This document shows positions 48,975 to 62,100 of a stretch of 64,000 bases of DNA, one piece after another. Position 1 is the stretch's first letter, and every line of letters begins with the position of its first letter. Origin of the DNA: Varroa destructor (Eukaryota > Arthropoda > Arachnida > Mesostigmata > Varroidae); assembly GCF_002443255.2 (NCBI RefSeq), contig NW_019211459.1, forward strand, positions 22,098,147-22,162,146. Direction: 5' to 3'. A program made the position numbers and the translations under genes. The notes below the pieces were generated by a model. That model was not told the origin of the DNA. It worked only from the letters and a program-made list of their open reading frames with translations, and did not search any database.

Positions 48975-51900
48975 TAGAGGCGTTGTCAACATACTCTATG
49001 GGCAATATAGAAGCCGCTAAAAGCAGTCACAGTATAAGCACGTTCGTGAAGAATGTTTTTTTCAAGCACAGGCAAAAATCTTCTCCGGTTATATTTTCCG
49101 TTATACCAATTTCGACTCTGTTCATCTCTATATATATACTCACAAATTTTAGCAGAGCCATAACTAGAGACGTAAACGTAGATTGATTATGTTCCTTTAT
49201 TATAGGTTATAAGGCCATCAAAGGCTTCCTAAAATCTCTTAGATGCTTCCTAAATGACCGGTATTTTTTAATTATTTCTTGATTCTGCTTAGCTATAAGT
49301 GTTCCTGTTGGCGTGTGCTGTCTACAGGTTCTTTTCAGTTCTATAATCCTTAATCTTTGTCTCACATCTAGCCTATTAAAGTCTAGACCTTATGAAGACC
49401 CTTAGAACATAGGTCGTCCGGTAAATACGTTTACAGTGACGCTTCAACTAAAGGGTCTACAATAATGGCGTGCTATTGGAAAAGTTACGGAGCAGCTAAC
49501 AGTCGTGCCACTCATGATATCCATAGAATTCGCTAAACAACAGGGTACGTCAAACAATGATCCGCGATCGCAATTGGTCATACAAGTCATTAATAATCCA
49601 ATGGCAGCGGTAAATGAAGAAAGCTGTAAATGTTTCAATTACAAGCCCTCCACAAACTGGTCACCTATTCAGCCGCACAATAATAATACATTAAGCCAAA
49701 CGAAAACTATTCCCATCCAATGACAGATGACCGTTCAGTGAACGTATGACCGGAGAACTCGTTGGCGATAGCGAGTTCATCTATACGAAAAAACGTTGAC
49801 GTTGCAATTTGACAACGGTCAGTAAGTATCAACACGTTATAACAATGGCCTTCGTTAACAAAAAATACAGTACCTAATACATTGTGAAACATACATCAAA
49901 TCATACGCGCCACAATGTTTGGCCTAGTTATTTAAATTTAATCGTCCTAACGCGAGCTAGTGTGCTTCCTTACGAGTTCTCAACGAGTACTTATGTGGCG
50001 TATCTAATTATAAGGTACGTCACCATATTGTACATTATATTACATCTAGTATTTTTTTTCTGTCTCTGCGGACCGTTTCATTTGGCCCATTGCTGAAACT
50101 GCCACTGGTAATAAAATTAATGAAGACTGCAGCTCTAAGCAAGCAATACATTTTAGGCATCAAACTGCATGTACGCGTGTCTGCGCACATGCAGAAGATA
50201 ACGGTGCTTTTGGTCGAAACGAGATGCACTTAAATACACAGTTATCTGCGTAAGTTAAACGGTGTCATTCTTGATGCGTTTACTGAGTCAGGACGGTGCC
50301 CAGGTGAGTAGATCTGTGGGTGTCCTCAAATGAACGGCGCACCGTGTCGTGCCTCCGTACGGTGGGATGTAAAGGAACAGAACAGAGGCAGAAGCATCAG
50401 CCAGACAACCAGTCTGACAAGCCGGATTCATGAAGGTCACCGTCTAAGCGTCTGCCTTTCCAACCAGCTGTCACTAAAAAGAAGTGATTCTACCGTAGGT
50501 CTTCTTACCAGCTATGGTTCTGGGCCTGATAGGATTTTCTGCAGCCTCAAACTTTCTTTAGCCCACACGACTGCCCTTGTGCTCGAAGCCCAGGGGTAGT
50601 CGCGTCAGCAATGACATGAGCGCAGGCGTATTTCGACGTCAGCTACAGGCACATCACGGACGGCGTTACTGGTTATATAATACTTGATAGTTGCCGTGAA
50701 GGACAGCAGCTTAAACCCACTGATATTCCATGGCTGCTCGAGCTCATCCGGAAAAATATCCCGATTAGCTGATTTGCTTGAACTGACAGCCTATTTACTG
50801 AACAGTTTCTTTCAACAAAATGAATAGGTACGCGAATGAATTTGCGCTGACTCCTGACTTTGTCCTAGCCCTTGCTAGGTTAAGCTAGACGTCCTGACGA
50901 TATCGGTGTACTAAAGTGATGGAGAAATGTACAAATGACGATTTCAGAAATTAATATCAAATATATAGCAGGATAGCAAATGCCATTCGTCTGTTGAGTA
51001 CGTCTTGTACAAATATATTAACTTTATTAACTACTGAACTTACCTCTTGCATGATTAGTTCTCCTCAGTTATGAGCAAACATGCTATAGAAAAATGCGTT
51101 GATATTTTTACCGTGCTCGTTACTGCTGTTATTATAAACTGTTGCTCTTTTTTAGCTCTAACCATTATTGGTTATAGCTGATTCCGAGCGAGATGAGTGA
51201 CACTACGAGAGATAAAATAACCAATGCATACTGACTTGATTACCAACATTACCTAACCTTACCAAGAATAAAGTAAAGGTAGCGGCAAGCTTCGTCGCTC
51301 AACTCCGTACACTCTCGTTTAGGTCTATCTTCTGGGCTGGCGTCTCTATAGAGGTGGGTCGTGACTGATATCGAAAAGTAACTGTTAAACAGCGCCGGCA
51401 ACGGGCCTAGTTGTTGCAATTGGCTAGAGGACACCAGCGACAGGTTATGAACTCGCAGAAGTTACGCTCGACGGAGCGAGTCAGGCCGGGGACAACAAGG
51501 TACAGATGCGTAGGTGGGCCAAACAATAAATCAAGAGGCAGAAGGGGCTTAAGAGAGTGAAGTGGAGAGCGCGATACGCGTATGCATAACTACATGTGTG
51601 AGCAAATTCTACGTTGACCACTAGAGCTCTACAAAACATGTGTATTTGCATTTTCTGGAGATTTTGTCGCTTACGCTTGATGGAAGTCAAGCAAGGTGAA
51701 GATATTGTAATGGGGATCAGGGATATTTTTTGGTCATTTTTCGTCTATACTTAAAATTTCGACGCATACAATACGCGCTTTTCTCACTGAAATTGTGACG
51801 TAACAGATGACGCGACTCTCCGACGAGCAAATCGTAGAAGTTTTGCTTGTGATGCACGATATTTACTATATACATATATATATATATAACGTACAGAAAG

Positions 51901-52110
51901 GAAGCAGGGAAAGCCAAAGAATAGTACAGTAGAAATTGAAGAATATACTGCAATCACCGTAGAAATTACCGTGATATCATGGCTATCAGGCTTCAAGACT
52001 CAGAGTACCTCTCCTTAGGTAGACCGTACGTTTTACTACTAGAATGTTTGAGGAAACACGTATTGTACTTTTAGATTTTTACGGCATGGACGTAAATATT
52101 ATTCTTTAGT
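48975..52110. other. No supported gene
   Basis: Short frames only; the best ATG frame is 50330-50599 (plus), with no motif. No partner for the possible terminal repeat at 48660 was found here. Confidence 0.55.
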
Positions 52111-52116
52111 ACTACA

Positions 52117-52251
52117 ATGGCAGGTGAGAAGTATGATTATAAGAAGACATTCTGGGCCAAGATTAACATTAATGATGCTAGTAACTTTTGTAGAAGTGGC
52201 TATTGTCAGTTTAATATTTATGTATTTGCCCCCCGAACTTTGCCCGATTAA
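52117..52251 (+). CDS. 44-codon small ORF with good start context
   Basis: The start ACAATGG fits the eukaryotic initiation context. The frame reads MAGEKYDYKKTFWAKININD, then SNFCRSGYCQFNIYVFAPRT and LPD before TAA. It is rich in Lys, Asp and aromatic residues, with two cysteines five apart, and carries no signal peptide. A TTCTTTAG acceptor-like site lies a few bases upstream. An overlapping frame (52133-52378) reads a hydrophobic helix, LTLMMLVTFVEVAIVSLIF, after a basic start, so the two readings compete. I recognise neither. Confidence 0.2.
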   Translation: MAGEKYDYKKTFWAKININDASNFCRSGYCQFNIYVFAPRTLPD

Positions 52252-52682
52252 CTCTGATTTTAAGCGGATGCCAGTCGATCAAAAATGCCATGTGCGATTT
52301 TCTGCTAAAATAGCCAACGTCGAATTTGTGAAGGTCACTTTTGTGTTAATAATAGGCGTAAGGCGAGGTTCGATATGAATCTTATTCAATTTTCCCATTG
52401 AAATGTACTTTTATTGCATTAAGGCAGAACGATTAATGAAATACGTATACATTTTGGCAGATCGTGTAATTACCAAGTGAAAAATAGTCGTTGCAGTACA
52501 GTTTCGTGTCATCCATCGTATATATTATGTTTTTGTACTTACAAAAAAATAGATGGTTTACGTATATAATCACATATGAGCATATATTGAATACAACCAG
52601 AAAATTACTTTGGCGCTTTGTAGAATTGCATTTCAATCTATATGGAGCCCGGAAAATAAGAAGGCATCATTTCCAATAATAG

Positions 52683-53270
52683 TCCGCACGCAAGAAACTT
52701 ATTATACCACAGATCAGTGGATATGCCGCAAGAGCCACAAGACGCCGTCCCACGTTGACTTCACGCAAAACGAGCTACCCAGTGTTTTCTGGTGACTCGC
52801 GAGAAAGAAAAGTTCGCTGTTTTATTGAATATTTTAAACGCAGTATATTACACACGCGCTATAGGCACACGTACATTAGGCTCATAAGTGCAGCGTCGAC
52901 TTACATACAGCGTTTTTTTGGGGCCGAAATAAACGTTATAGCTAAAAAGACCGCAACCCCTCATCTATATGTTTTGTCATTGGCTTGCCTTTCACTATTC
53001 TGGACAAAAGAAACTTGTTTGGGAAGACAACGGAACACGTTGTCAGATAGCGTATTGGGCCTGAGCTACTTTCATATGCATGAACCGTTTTCGCCCTATC
53101 ATCTATACAACTCATCACATAGATACGATCGCTACCCGCCCAAAGGGATTCCAATAATGCGGGCTCCCGTGCTTCCCGATGAAGCGAACATACCTTCCTG
53201 GTCTATTTTTCGGCACAAAACGGGGAAAAAGCAAAAGCAATCAGTTAACCACCGCATGAAACATCACTAA
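52683..53270 (+). CDS. Open frame of about 195 codons without early ATG, unassigned
   Basis: After a TAG just before 52683 the plus strand stays open to TAA at 53268. It contains SGDSRERKVRCFIEYFKRS, LYVLSLACLSLFWTKETC, a tyrosine- and histidine-rich part (YHLYNSSHRYDRYPPKG) and a lysine-rich end. The first in-frame ATG lies far inside, so it could only be an internal or last exon. It is the longest stop-free stretch I found in the window, about as long as the longest expected by chance. No domain is recognised. The region 52.1-53.3 kb holds several coding-like plus-strand frames in different phases, which would suit a decayed gene or element. Confidence 0.18.
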   Translation, partial: SARKKLIIPQISGYAARATRRRPTLTSRKTSYPVFSGDSRERKVRCFIEYFKRSILHTRYRHTYIRLISAASTYIQRFFGAEINVIAKKTATPHLYVLSLACLSLFWTKETCLGRQRNTLSDSVLGLSYFHMHEPFSPYHLYNSSHRYDRYPPKGIPIMRAPVLPDEANIPSWSIFRHKTGKKQKQSVNHRMKHH

Positions 53271-53289
53271 ATCACATGAAGGAGGTAAG

Positions 53290-56200
53290 CCTAAAGGAGA
53301 ATGGTCGAATAAGTAGGGAAAGGGATTCATCGGCGGATCAGTGAAGGGTCAATCTTGTCAGCTCTGTCAGTGTGACATCAGAAGCGCTGAGGAAGTGGGG
53401 GTATCAAGAACCTTTTTGTCAAGTAACGATTAAAAGGTACCAAACAAAAATTACTTCCTGTTTTAGTACTTAGTGCTATTACCACAAGCTGTTCCCGTCT
53501 CATGCTTGGGTGGGTCTGTTGGGTCCAGATTGTGTTAGATAGCTCAACCATATGACATGTTCAAGAAAATCCATTGAAAAAAGGCGTATCAAATAACATA
53601 GCTGCTAATATTGTAAATTAATATTACAGCTAATTATCGAGCCTTGAATTTCATGAATGAGCTTCATAGCATGACCTCATCAGGATTTTCTAAGGCAGAC
53701 GGCACAACTGCTCCGTTTTGCGTCACAACAACGGTTCAAGTAAGAATGCTTTTAAATTTATTAAATCGGAAAGGTTTTCTAAGGGATCTACGAACCATGA
53801 AGCGATTATATTCTTTGGGTACGTGACTAAAGAGTCGCACGTTTTTGACGTGCTTTAGCGTATATGTCGTTAAGACATAGATCTCACGAATACCATTATG
53901 GTTCGACACATGAAAATGTAAAAAAAAAATCGATAAAAACATGGCTTGATAAGGTGCTTGCCTTTACAAGAAGCTATTCAATATAGAAAAACCCACTTAA
54001 CGGCAACTTAGGATAGTTCTTTGCCATATGCGTGAACCAATAATATGTAGATTTTACATTATGACATAGTATAGCGGTTAATTCCGAATATATGCGTACT
54101 TATTTGCTATGGCGAGTAAAGCTAGCGGAAATGTTCATTTCACGGTTTGGGTCGATCGTCGCTCCGCATAGATTTGTCTATTCCTTATATATTGTCGCAT
54201 TATGCTTTCGTTAGCTACGTTAAGCAATGGTATCTCTTCGATCCTTCGAATCAGCTCAAGGTCTCATGGGATAGTACCAGAAATAGTACCTAACGCAATT
54301 TGTACACACTGCCCATCATACGACATCCCTCAAGGCACACCGTAGCGTTTTCACTTGCTTTCTATTCACTATTTCATCGTTCTTTCCTCTTGATTTGGCT
54401 TCCGCTGACGGCATCCAGCCTCGAGAGCAGTACACGTCACAATATAATTTGCAACACAATATAAGGGTAGTGGATTATATTATCACTATTAGGACTGTTA
54501 TTGGTTGTAGACATAATCTAGTGCTTTTTTCTGGCCTCATCCAGCGCCGAGGGTTTCGACGGCAAGTTGAACTTCGCTACTTTGCAAATAGAATTTATGT
54601 GACGGGAAGTAGCTCTTGTACACTCTCTTGTGCATGATATCATGTAATAATGCATAAGTTATTGAAAAATCTGCAAACTCAGGACCGCATTGATTTGTGA
54701 GTGTCCTGCGGGATTAGAAAAGGGGATTTCGTGGATCGAGGTCCTCGGCAGCACAGTCAACGGCACTCAGCTTGTATCTCATCAGTTATAGTTGCAAAAC
54801 ATCCGTTATAACCACATGCCTGCCAGAGCTGTCAAAGAGTTCGGTTCGCTGTTCGTTACGTACACGGGCTTCTCAAGGTCTTGCCGCGGGGGGCCGGCCC
54901 CCAGTAGCAGAACAAACACACACATACGTTGATACATAACTTTTAAATGGCAAAATCAGTTAACATTCTACGTCTTTTTCTCACTCTTTATCGCAGTTAC
55001 TCTTTCGTTAATAGGGCTTCCCTATTTCTGTCATCTCCTTGACGGAGTTTTGAAGATCAATAACTTGACAGAGTTATTCTAACGGTCTCTTGATTCTTGA
55101 CTTACGGTGAAATCGTTTTGTCACGTTGCAGTGATCAGAAAGCCTTTTGGCAAAATACTGTAGGCCACATGGAGGTATTGGCACAACATTGAGAGAATCT
55201 AGTGTTTGTAGAAAAACATCATTAAAGCGACGTTATGTCATAAGACAGTGGTGAGCTAACTTAGAATCGGGTAAAAATCAATGGCAGCTTAAGTTTTAAG
55301 CTTCATCAATAAACAATCAGCCTTATCTAACACAGGAATAACGATTTAGTGTTGTTCGTTCGATCTAAACGGACCTCACAGAGCATCAGTTGTATATTAA
55401 GTACTGTATATTAGTAGTATTTTATATATTTGTCTATTTATATACTTGTAGTAAGTATTTTAATACAAGACGGAGGTCTTTTTCAGAGCATAGACTATTT
55501 TACCACTGTTGCCGCAATGCAACAGATTGAAGGCTATTAATTACCGAGTATTTAACACGTAGTTACTCGTTAACTTTGTATGGTCCCTTTCTACAACAAC
55601 ACCTACCGAGCTCATCTTATGCTTCGCCGATAAAGTCATGATGCACTTAATGAGTTTTTGGATATCCTTAATCTAAATATACTTGTCTATAAGCTTGTTT
55701 CCTATTGTCAGCTCCATAGATATCACATCCTAATGTAGCAACGTGCGTGTTTGTTGCCTTCGAGTGTGATTTCAGTTCATACGAGCTTTTCTCGCCCATC
55801 ACGGGGCCGCACCACAAGCACGGTGTAACTGTTTTTTCCTGCTGTATCGCCTACCTGCGTATCTCCTCAATATGTACTGTTCGTACAGCACATCCCTGCC
55901 TATGAGGCAGGTAATATGGGTCGATCGAGAAAGAGCGAGCTTATCTACGCCTAACGCTTAGCCCAGCTTTAGTTAGTACTCGGACGTCGCATAGCAGTGT
56001 GGTAATAATGTTCAATGGTCTTCGAAGGGGTTTTATCGATGCAGAGGATGTGCAGATCACCTTCTTCTGCATTATATTTCGTTAGAAGACTACCGATCGA
56101 AAGGTTAGCTATTCATCTTACCAACAGTAAGGTACTTTCAACTGAAATCCATCGTACCAGGGGGTATCGACCTATCCAATATATCTATCCAGAGTATACT

Positions 56201-59020
56201 AATGATCCGAAATCTTGCATAATTTTGTTAGTACGCGTAATAAAACATATACTGAACTACAATTGTTCTCGCGAATGATTTTTTAATATTTTTTTGCTTC
56301 GAGCGTATAAAGGCTACGACGTATCGCTTTGGCTGTATCGGCAAATGAAGCCTACGGTGTACAAATAATGCTGACGATACGTAGGATGCGCAGATTTGTG
56401 ACGCGGCATGTAAAAGCCAGAACTAACCGATAACTATCGATAATTTAACTTCCAATTAATCTGTCGCTCAGAAACAATTTACCTAGAAGTTCTGGGATCT
56501 ACGCTTTAAAAACAATTTTTGTTTAACAGTAATAGTGGCGAATCGTGAAGTGCTAGTTCGAAGCAATGAAACATGAAGAGCATCATCTCCTGTTTAGCCT
56601 ACTAAGGTATAATTATTTGGAGATATTATCTAGCAGAAAGTATATTACCTCATTTTAGTCAATAAAGAGCTCGTTTTATAGGGCGTATTACAAAACCAGC
56701 TTAATTATATGGTGGCCGGTAAAAACAAGCACATATGTAATTTTTTATAACAACATAAGGCAGTCTATGAGACAAGCATTATCTCAATGGATGTTATTAA
56801 TACAAGTACACGAACGATGTGAGCAAACCTTTTCGCTCACCGATGATTAACGCTGAACGTAAACAGCTTGATTTCATTTCAACATGATGATTACATGTTA
56901 AACTGAATGTAGAAATAGACAAATTGGATAGAGGAGTAGCAATAATCGGAGAGAAATATACATTGAAGTATACTAGGGGACAATTAAATGTAGCAAGTTC
57001 TATTTAAACCGTTAAGCCTTCCTCAACAAACCAATCAGATGACCGCTACAATTAAATCCTTCAGCAGACATGCCCATTTTTTGCCCTACAATAGAATTAT
57101 GCTCTACAAGACATTGTCTACGTTTAACAGTGAACTAACTACGTACTTAAAACGAAACTGGGGTCTTTTCATAATCAATGGCATAATTTACATCCAACCA
57201 AGAGAATCGATATCATTGATTAGTATCCTCCATATAGAGACATTCCATATCTCTCAGTGGCTTTTTTACAAGGCTTTCATTGCCTTGCTGTTGTTTATTC
57301 CCTCGTTGCGTTGGTTTCTATCCTGCACCCAGCGAACAGATCCGGCTGACGCCCGCCTCCCCCTTGAGGGATCCGAGCAATCTGTGTACCTTATTTAGGG
57401 TCTGTATGCGAACAAATCTCAGTACAGGCACTCTTCTTCCCTTTGCAAACTTCGTTCGTTGCAGCTTCTCCTGCATTCCGCTGTCAACGGGTCGGTACTG
57501 TATTGTCAAGCACTTTCGATCTACTATACGAGGGTTCTGTCTGTATTTATATAGACGATTGTGCTTGCTGGCTAGTTACAGAACTGTCCAAATCGCTGCC
57601 ACCCAGCGCCACCATGGCTGCCTGGCCGCTACGACGCCATTGAGTCGTGGCAAGGTGCTGCTGGAACAATTCATTTTCATGTGTCTGATATTACACTAGT
57701 TATTTATATAAAGTTAGTTAGTTAGCTTTCGCCGTCTGATGATCAGATGCGTCAAGGCATCTATGAGACATGGAAATGTCCGAGCAACAACACGAAACAG
57801 AGGGTCGACATCATCTGTGTTAAATTGTCCCTTAATAATACTTACCTCAGTGAGTGAAGCTGTATACTAAGTTCCACGTACGCTTGACTCGTATGGTAAG
57901 CAGTAGCATTTCATATACATGGCATCGGTCTATCTTTATCTATGAACAGAGAGGTCTCGTTAGTTCTTATGGAGACCCTGTTCATTTCATTCTCGTGCAA
58001 GATCCATAACTGGTGAAATCAGTATTGTTAGCTTGTTCAGCCCAACCTAAATTGACTTCAGACCTGCTAATCCTAAACTCAAATTTTGGATCAAACCCGC
58101 GTCAGGTTCTACGTTATACGTTGGCAGAGTCAGCGCGTTATTTTGTTGCGTAGCTTCGGTGTCAGTGATATACACGATTTAGTATTTTCGTTTATCAGCC
58201 TGCTTCGATCGTCCTCTAACGTGACGCTTGTTCGATTTCACCGATTTAGATACTCGACTGTTATTTCTTAATCATTCTGTGACTCTGACGAAAGTATTCC
58301 ACAGCCTTGTCAATCATTGTCGGTCTATATTACTAATAAACCGTTAATACGCTACTGTTAACCTGTAGATGTTATCCCACAGCAATGCCATGACTTTCAA
58401 AAATCCATGAAAACATCAAGTCTCTGACAAACGAAGGAAGTCAAATTTTCAAAACTTTTTGAACCAGCAGTAATTTTGCTTGTTTGATAGCATATTCACC
58501 GTAATTTTCACTGCCTAAGGTTTTACGTTTTGACGCCTTATAATGCACGCGTCTTACACGTAAACGTTGATGACTACAGATATAAATAGCTATACGCTGC
58601 GATCTTCACTGGATTATATTACCCATAGGATTTGTCTGCTACCTCAGACGGGTGCAGGTATCGCGCAGGCAAAGTTAATAAGAATAAAATAAAGTAGACG
58701 ACGATCAACATCCATAGTTCTTCATACGGAGCATCGAAGAATTTTAAGAGCCTGACTCAGTCTCGCGTTTTATATTCTTGGGTATTAGCTGTTGTGGAAG
58801 TTTCAAGGCTGACGCTCTTTGGCTTTTTCGAAGTAGTAATCGTATCGGTAGTGGTGATAGCGGTAACCTTTGTTGTGACGCTTTTTTCGCTTGGTTATTC
58901 GGCATTCATTGTCTGAGTTAGGCCAGAATGCCCAGTCCGACTTTCAGCTTCTTCTAAGTTCAGTTCAGTTCTCAAAAAGCACTCAGATATTGGCGTTCTG
59001 TTGATCGTTCGTGACTTGGC
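53290..59020. other. No supported gene
   Basis: AT-rich. The ATG frames at 56015-56278 and 57039-57398 have lengths expected by chance and no motif. A short AGTT repeat lies near 57712-57725. Confidence 0.6.
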
Positions 59021-59024
59021 AAGT

Positions 59025-59105
59025 ACACGGGAAGAAAATACGACAGTGCCTGCTTTTCAACCAGCACCGTAGCCTGTCTACTCCATTGCTGAGCTACTCG
59101 ACCGT
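59025..59105 (-). mobile_element. tRNA-derived SINE head relic
   Basis: On the minus strand GAGTAGCTCAGCAATGGAG (A-box core at plus 59083-59096) is followed by GACAGGCTACGGTGCTGGTT, then by GCAGGCACTGTCG and a degenerate B box, TTTTCTTCCC, near plus 59030-59039. The sequence between the boxes has the rhythm of tRNA heads in tRNA-derived SINEs. A B box of GGTTCGATTCCC type appears to have lost several bases. The anticodon arm does not pair properly, so this is not a working tRNA gene. The downstream tRNA-unrelated body and tail could not be delimited. Confidence 0.45.
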
Positions 59106-59109
59106 TAGG

Positions 59110-62100
59110 GTACTCGATTAGCCATCCGTCGTTCGCCTACCGCGAACGCTTTGGCCTGCAGCTAACAAGCGTCAATGCCTAAGAACGCAACGTTTTACGG
59201 TTTAAGGTTTTTTTTTTATCTCACTTTTCTCCGTTGTGTAACTAATGTACCCTTTGGTTCATCAAGCATTGATTGGCTGACCGCTCGATCGTGGACGCAG
59301 GCATATTGTACCGCGATAGGTAGGCTAAGGTACGATGGCTGTGATCCTAAGTTAAGGCCGCGAATGGCGGAACGAGAGACGACGGTGCTGTCCTCTGTTG
59401 CGTACCTCAAGTTGCGCCATCTGGGCTGTGGTAGCCTCCGTCATTGCTCCTGCAAGCAGGCTTTCATAGAGCTCAAGCGATGACTGAATGAGCATCGTTC
59501 CAGAGGTTGCCGCTGCTGAAAACCGGAAATACTATGCCCATCTCTTTAGCACGTCCAGGATGAGCTGTCAGACAGTGTACGTGGTAGTGGAATAACTGGA
59601 TAGGATACATTCACGAAGATATGCATATAACGGTGCGTGCCTGTCTTCGACCACCGTATTGTGCGTGTAACTAAAGGGTAGACTTCGTTATACGGCAAAT
59701 TGTTAATGGTTGATTAGAGGTGATTTTGGCGCTTCGGAGAGAATTGCTGTTAAAAAAACGTATTGCTAGTTTTCTTAATATAAAATTCACTCATAGGACC
59801 AAATGAGCCAAGTGAGTTACTTGAGTGTGTACGCAGCTAGTATGAATGAAATGAAAGCAAGTATTGAACATTTAGGCTAAAAAAGAGTCATCTAATTTTA
59901 TGTTTAGTCAACGCATTCTAATGCAATACAACGTTATAGCAAGTTGCCGTATTAGCACCCAAGCCAAGGTAGAGCGTTTGGTAGGCCCTTTCTGGCCAAG
60001 GGGCATACAGACGCGGCAGACCAAGAAGGGTCTCACAGCTGCAGTGATACACCAGCACAGAATTTCCGCTTCTCTAGCAGTAGGCGATACAAACAAAAAA
60101 GCAGTCTTGTGATTTCGAACATAGGATGAAGCAGCTGATTTACCTCGTCCGTTTGCTCGTTTGGAAGCGGCGCTATATCCTTTTCTGGAGTTCCTGTGAC
60201 ACTTCTCGTTTAGCCTCCAACCCTCGAAGAGGGAAACTCTTGCATTCCATCTGTAAGTTCTCTGTAAGCAAAGTTACAACGCGGGGCAGTCTACTGATAA
60301 GGCGAGCAGGCGATCGGCGACCGATACCCCTATCTAGAAATAGAAAAAGGCCAGGCAAAATCTTACATTTCAATCGTTTGGTTTAGCCTCTGTTTCTCGG
60401 CTATTACTTCTGCCAAGGCTCCCTGCTTTTGAAAATAGTGTTTCTTATCGTTGTATCCGAAATCTCTTTTTTCACACTTGGTCGTTTTATTCTCCGGATG
60501 TGCTTGATCTCTACCCCTCCTCGAAGACTCTTTCCATGCAGTTGTACGTTGTTTTCTAAATACATATATATATATATATACGTGGCTACCTGAGAAGTGA
60601 AAGGGCGAAGCGGTGATTGCAGCGGCAAACGTACCCTTGATTCCATCGTCATAATAACCGATACAAGTCTTCCGGTGCCACAGAGTATAGCTACCGAAAA
60701 CACTAAAGGGAACTAAACATTAATTTACGACTAAATGGTCAACAGCAGGTGGGAGCAGTGGCCATGGATGCCCGCCAATCTGAAATTTTCTCCCTCAATT
60801 TAGAGCAGAACAACATGTTCGAATTCGCAGCAGTGACAACTATTGAAACAGAGCTAAATGTTGCTAACGGGGAATGAGCTGACGTAACATCGGGGGCCCA
60901 GGAGCAAAGTGAAGCCGTGGGGAAAATGTAGCGATTCAAATAAAACTATCCATCAGTTCATCGTCAGCTAGCTACCTCTGTTCGGTGGCCACAAATGATG
61001 TTTGATAGTCGAAATCCCCAACCTATCGAATCCTTCATGTTCTCATTTGTCCTTAGCTACTTCATTAAAGGGTCGAACGTCGGTAGAGTTCCAAGGCGAA
61101 CCAACTCAAACCGAATGCTAAAGCCAACATCGAGATCGAAAAAAAAAAAAAACGCGCGCATTGATTTTCACAGTAGAAGCAGTAAATACCACGCGCCCAT
61201 ACATGGTATCCAACAGTAGCATCAATAGATGCAGCGTGCAAAATGACCTCAGTGACTGATTTCCCACTAGTCTAGTTGGAACTCGATGTGATTTGTTAGA
61301 GCCAGATGCTTTCTCTTAGGACAAATCGCCGTCTGTTTGCGGCTGCAGCTGTGGTGCACCTGATGAAAAAGCGCCTGATGTACAGTGCAGCTTAAGCGCG
61401 AGCATACATGGCGTAGGGCTTATGTAAAGGATTACATACTTATGTGTAATATAATGTTGGAAATCTCGGTAGATGCGTGTTCTGCTTAGCTCTAAGCAAT
61501 GACGCCACTTTGAAACGCGACCGCACATACGTATAATGTGACCAGCTTTAACAATACCGCAAACGACAAAGGGGCAAACAGCACAATGAATCTTGTTAGC
61601 TTATTAGTGTTGTGGTTTTTGTCGATTTATTGAGGCAAAGCCAACAGAACATCTGCTTTTGACTTTACCCTGCAATTTCCCATTGTCTCACAAAGATAGC
61701 CTGGTGTCCTTCTCTCCTGTCGTTCAAAAAAAAAGACAAGTAGCACAGGCTGCTTGCTTGCTAGCACCGAGCCTGCCCGAGGTGGGGACGGGAGCTGACA
61801 ACGAGAAAAACGTATTCCTCGTTTCGATGACACAACTACCACAGCCACTGCCTTGTCCAGCGCCAAAATCACCACTGGCGCCGGTAACACACAACGGCAA
61901 TAACAACGATAACATCAACTTATTTCGCCATCGAAGACCTCGATAACTACGCTTTAGCTAGTGCGATCTTGCTGCGACATATTTGGTTTTTTTCCGCTTC
62001 CTCAGCTGGGCTGTGCAGCTAGCCATAGACTCATCACTCGCGGCCTTGCCCGAAAAACCAAGGTAGCGTCTAAACGTCTTTGGCTGGTTCCTCCTATTGC

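Noticed and set aside
57039..57398. 119-codon ATG open frame
   Set aside because: About one frame of this length is expected by chance in this window; it has no motif or splice signals, and an overlapping frame (57280-57699) is also open.
61627..61946. 95-codon plus and 87-codon minus open frames
   Set aside because: They mirror each other in a GC-richer stretch, with no motif in either.
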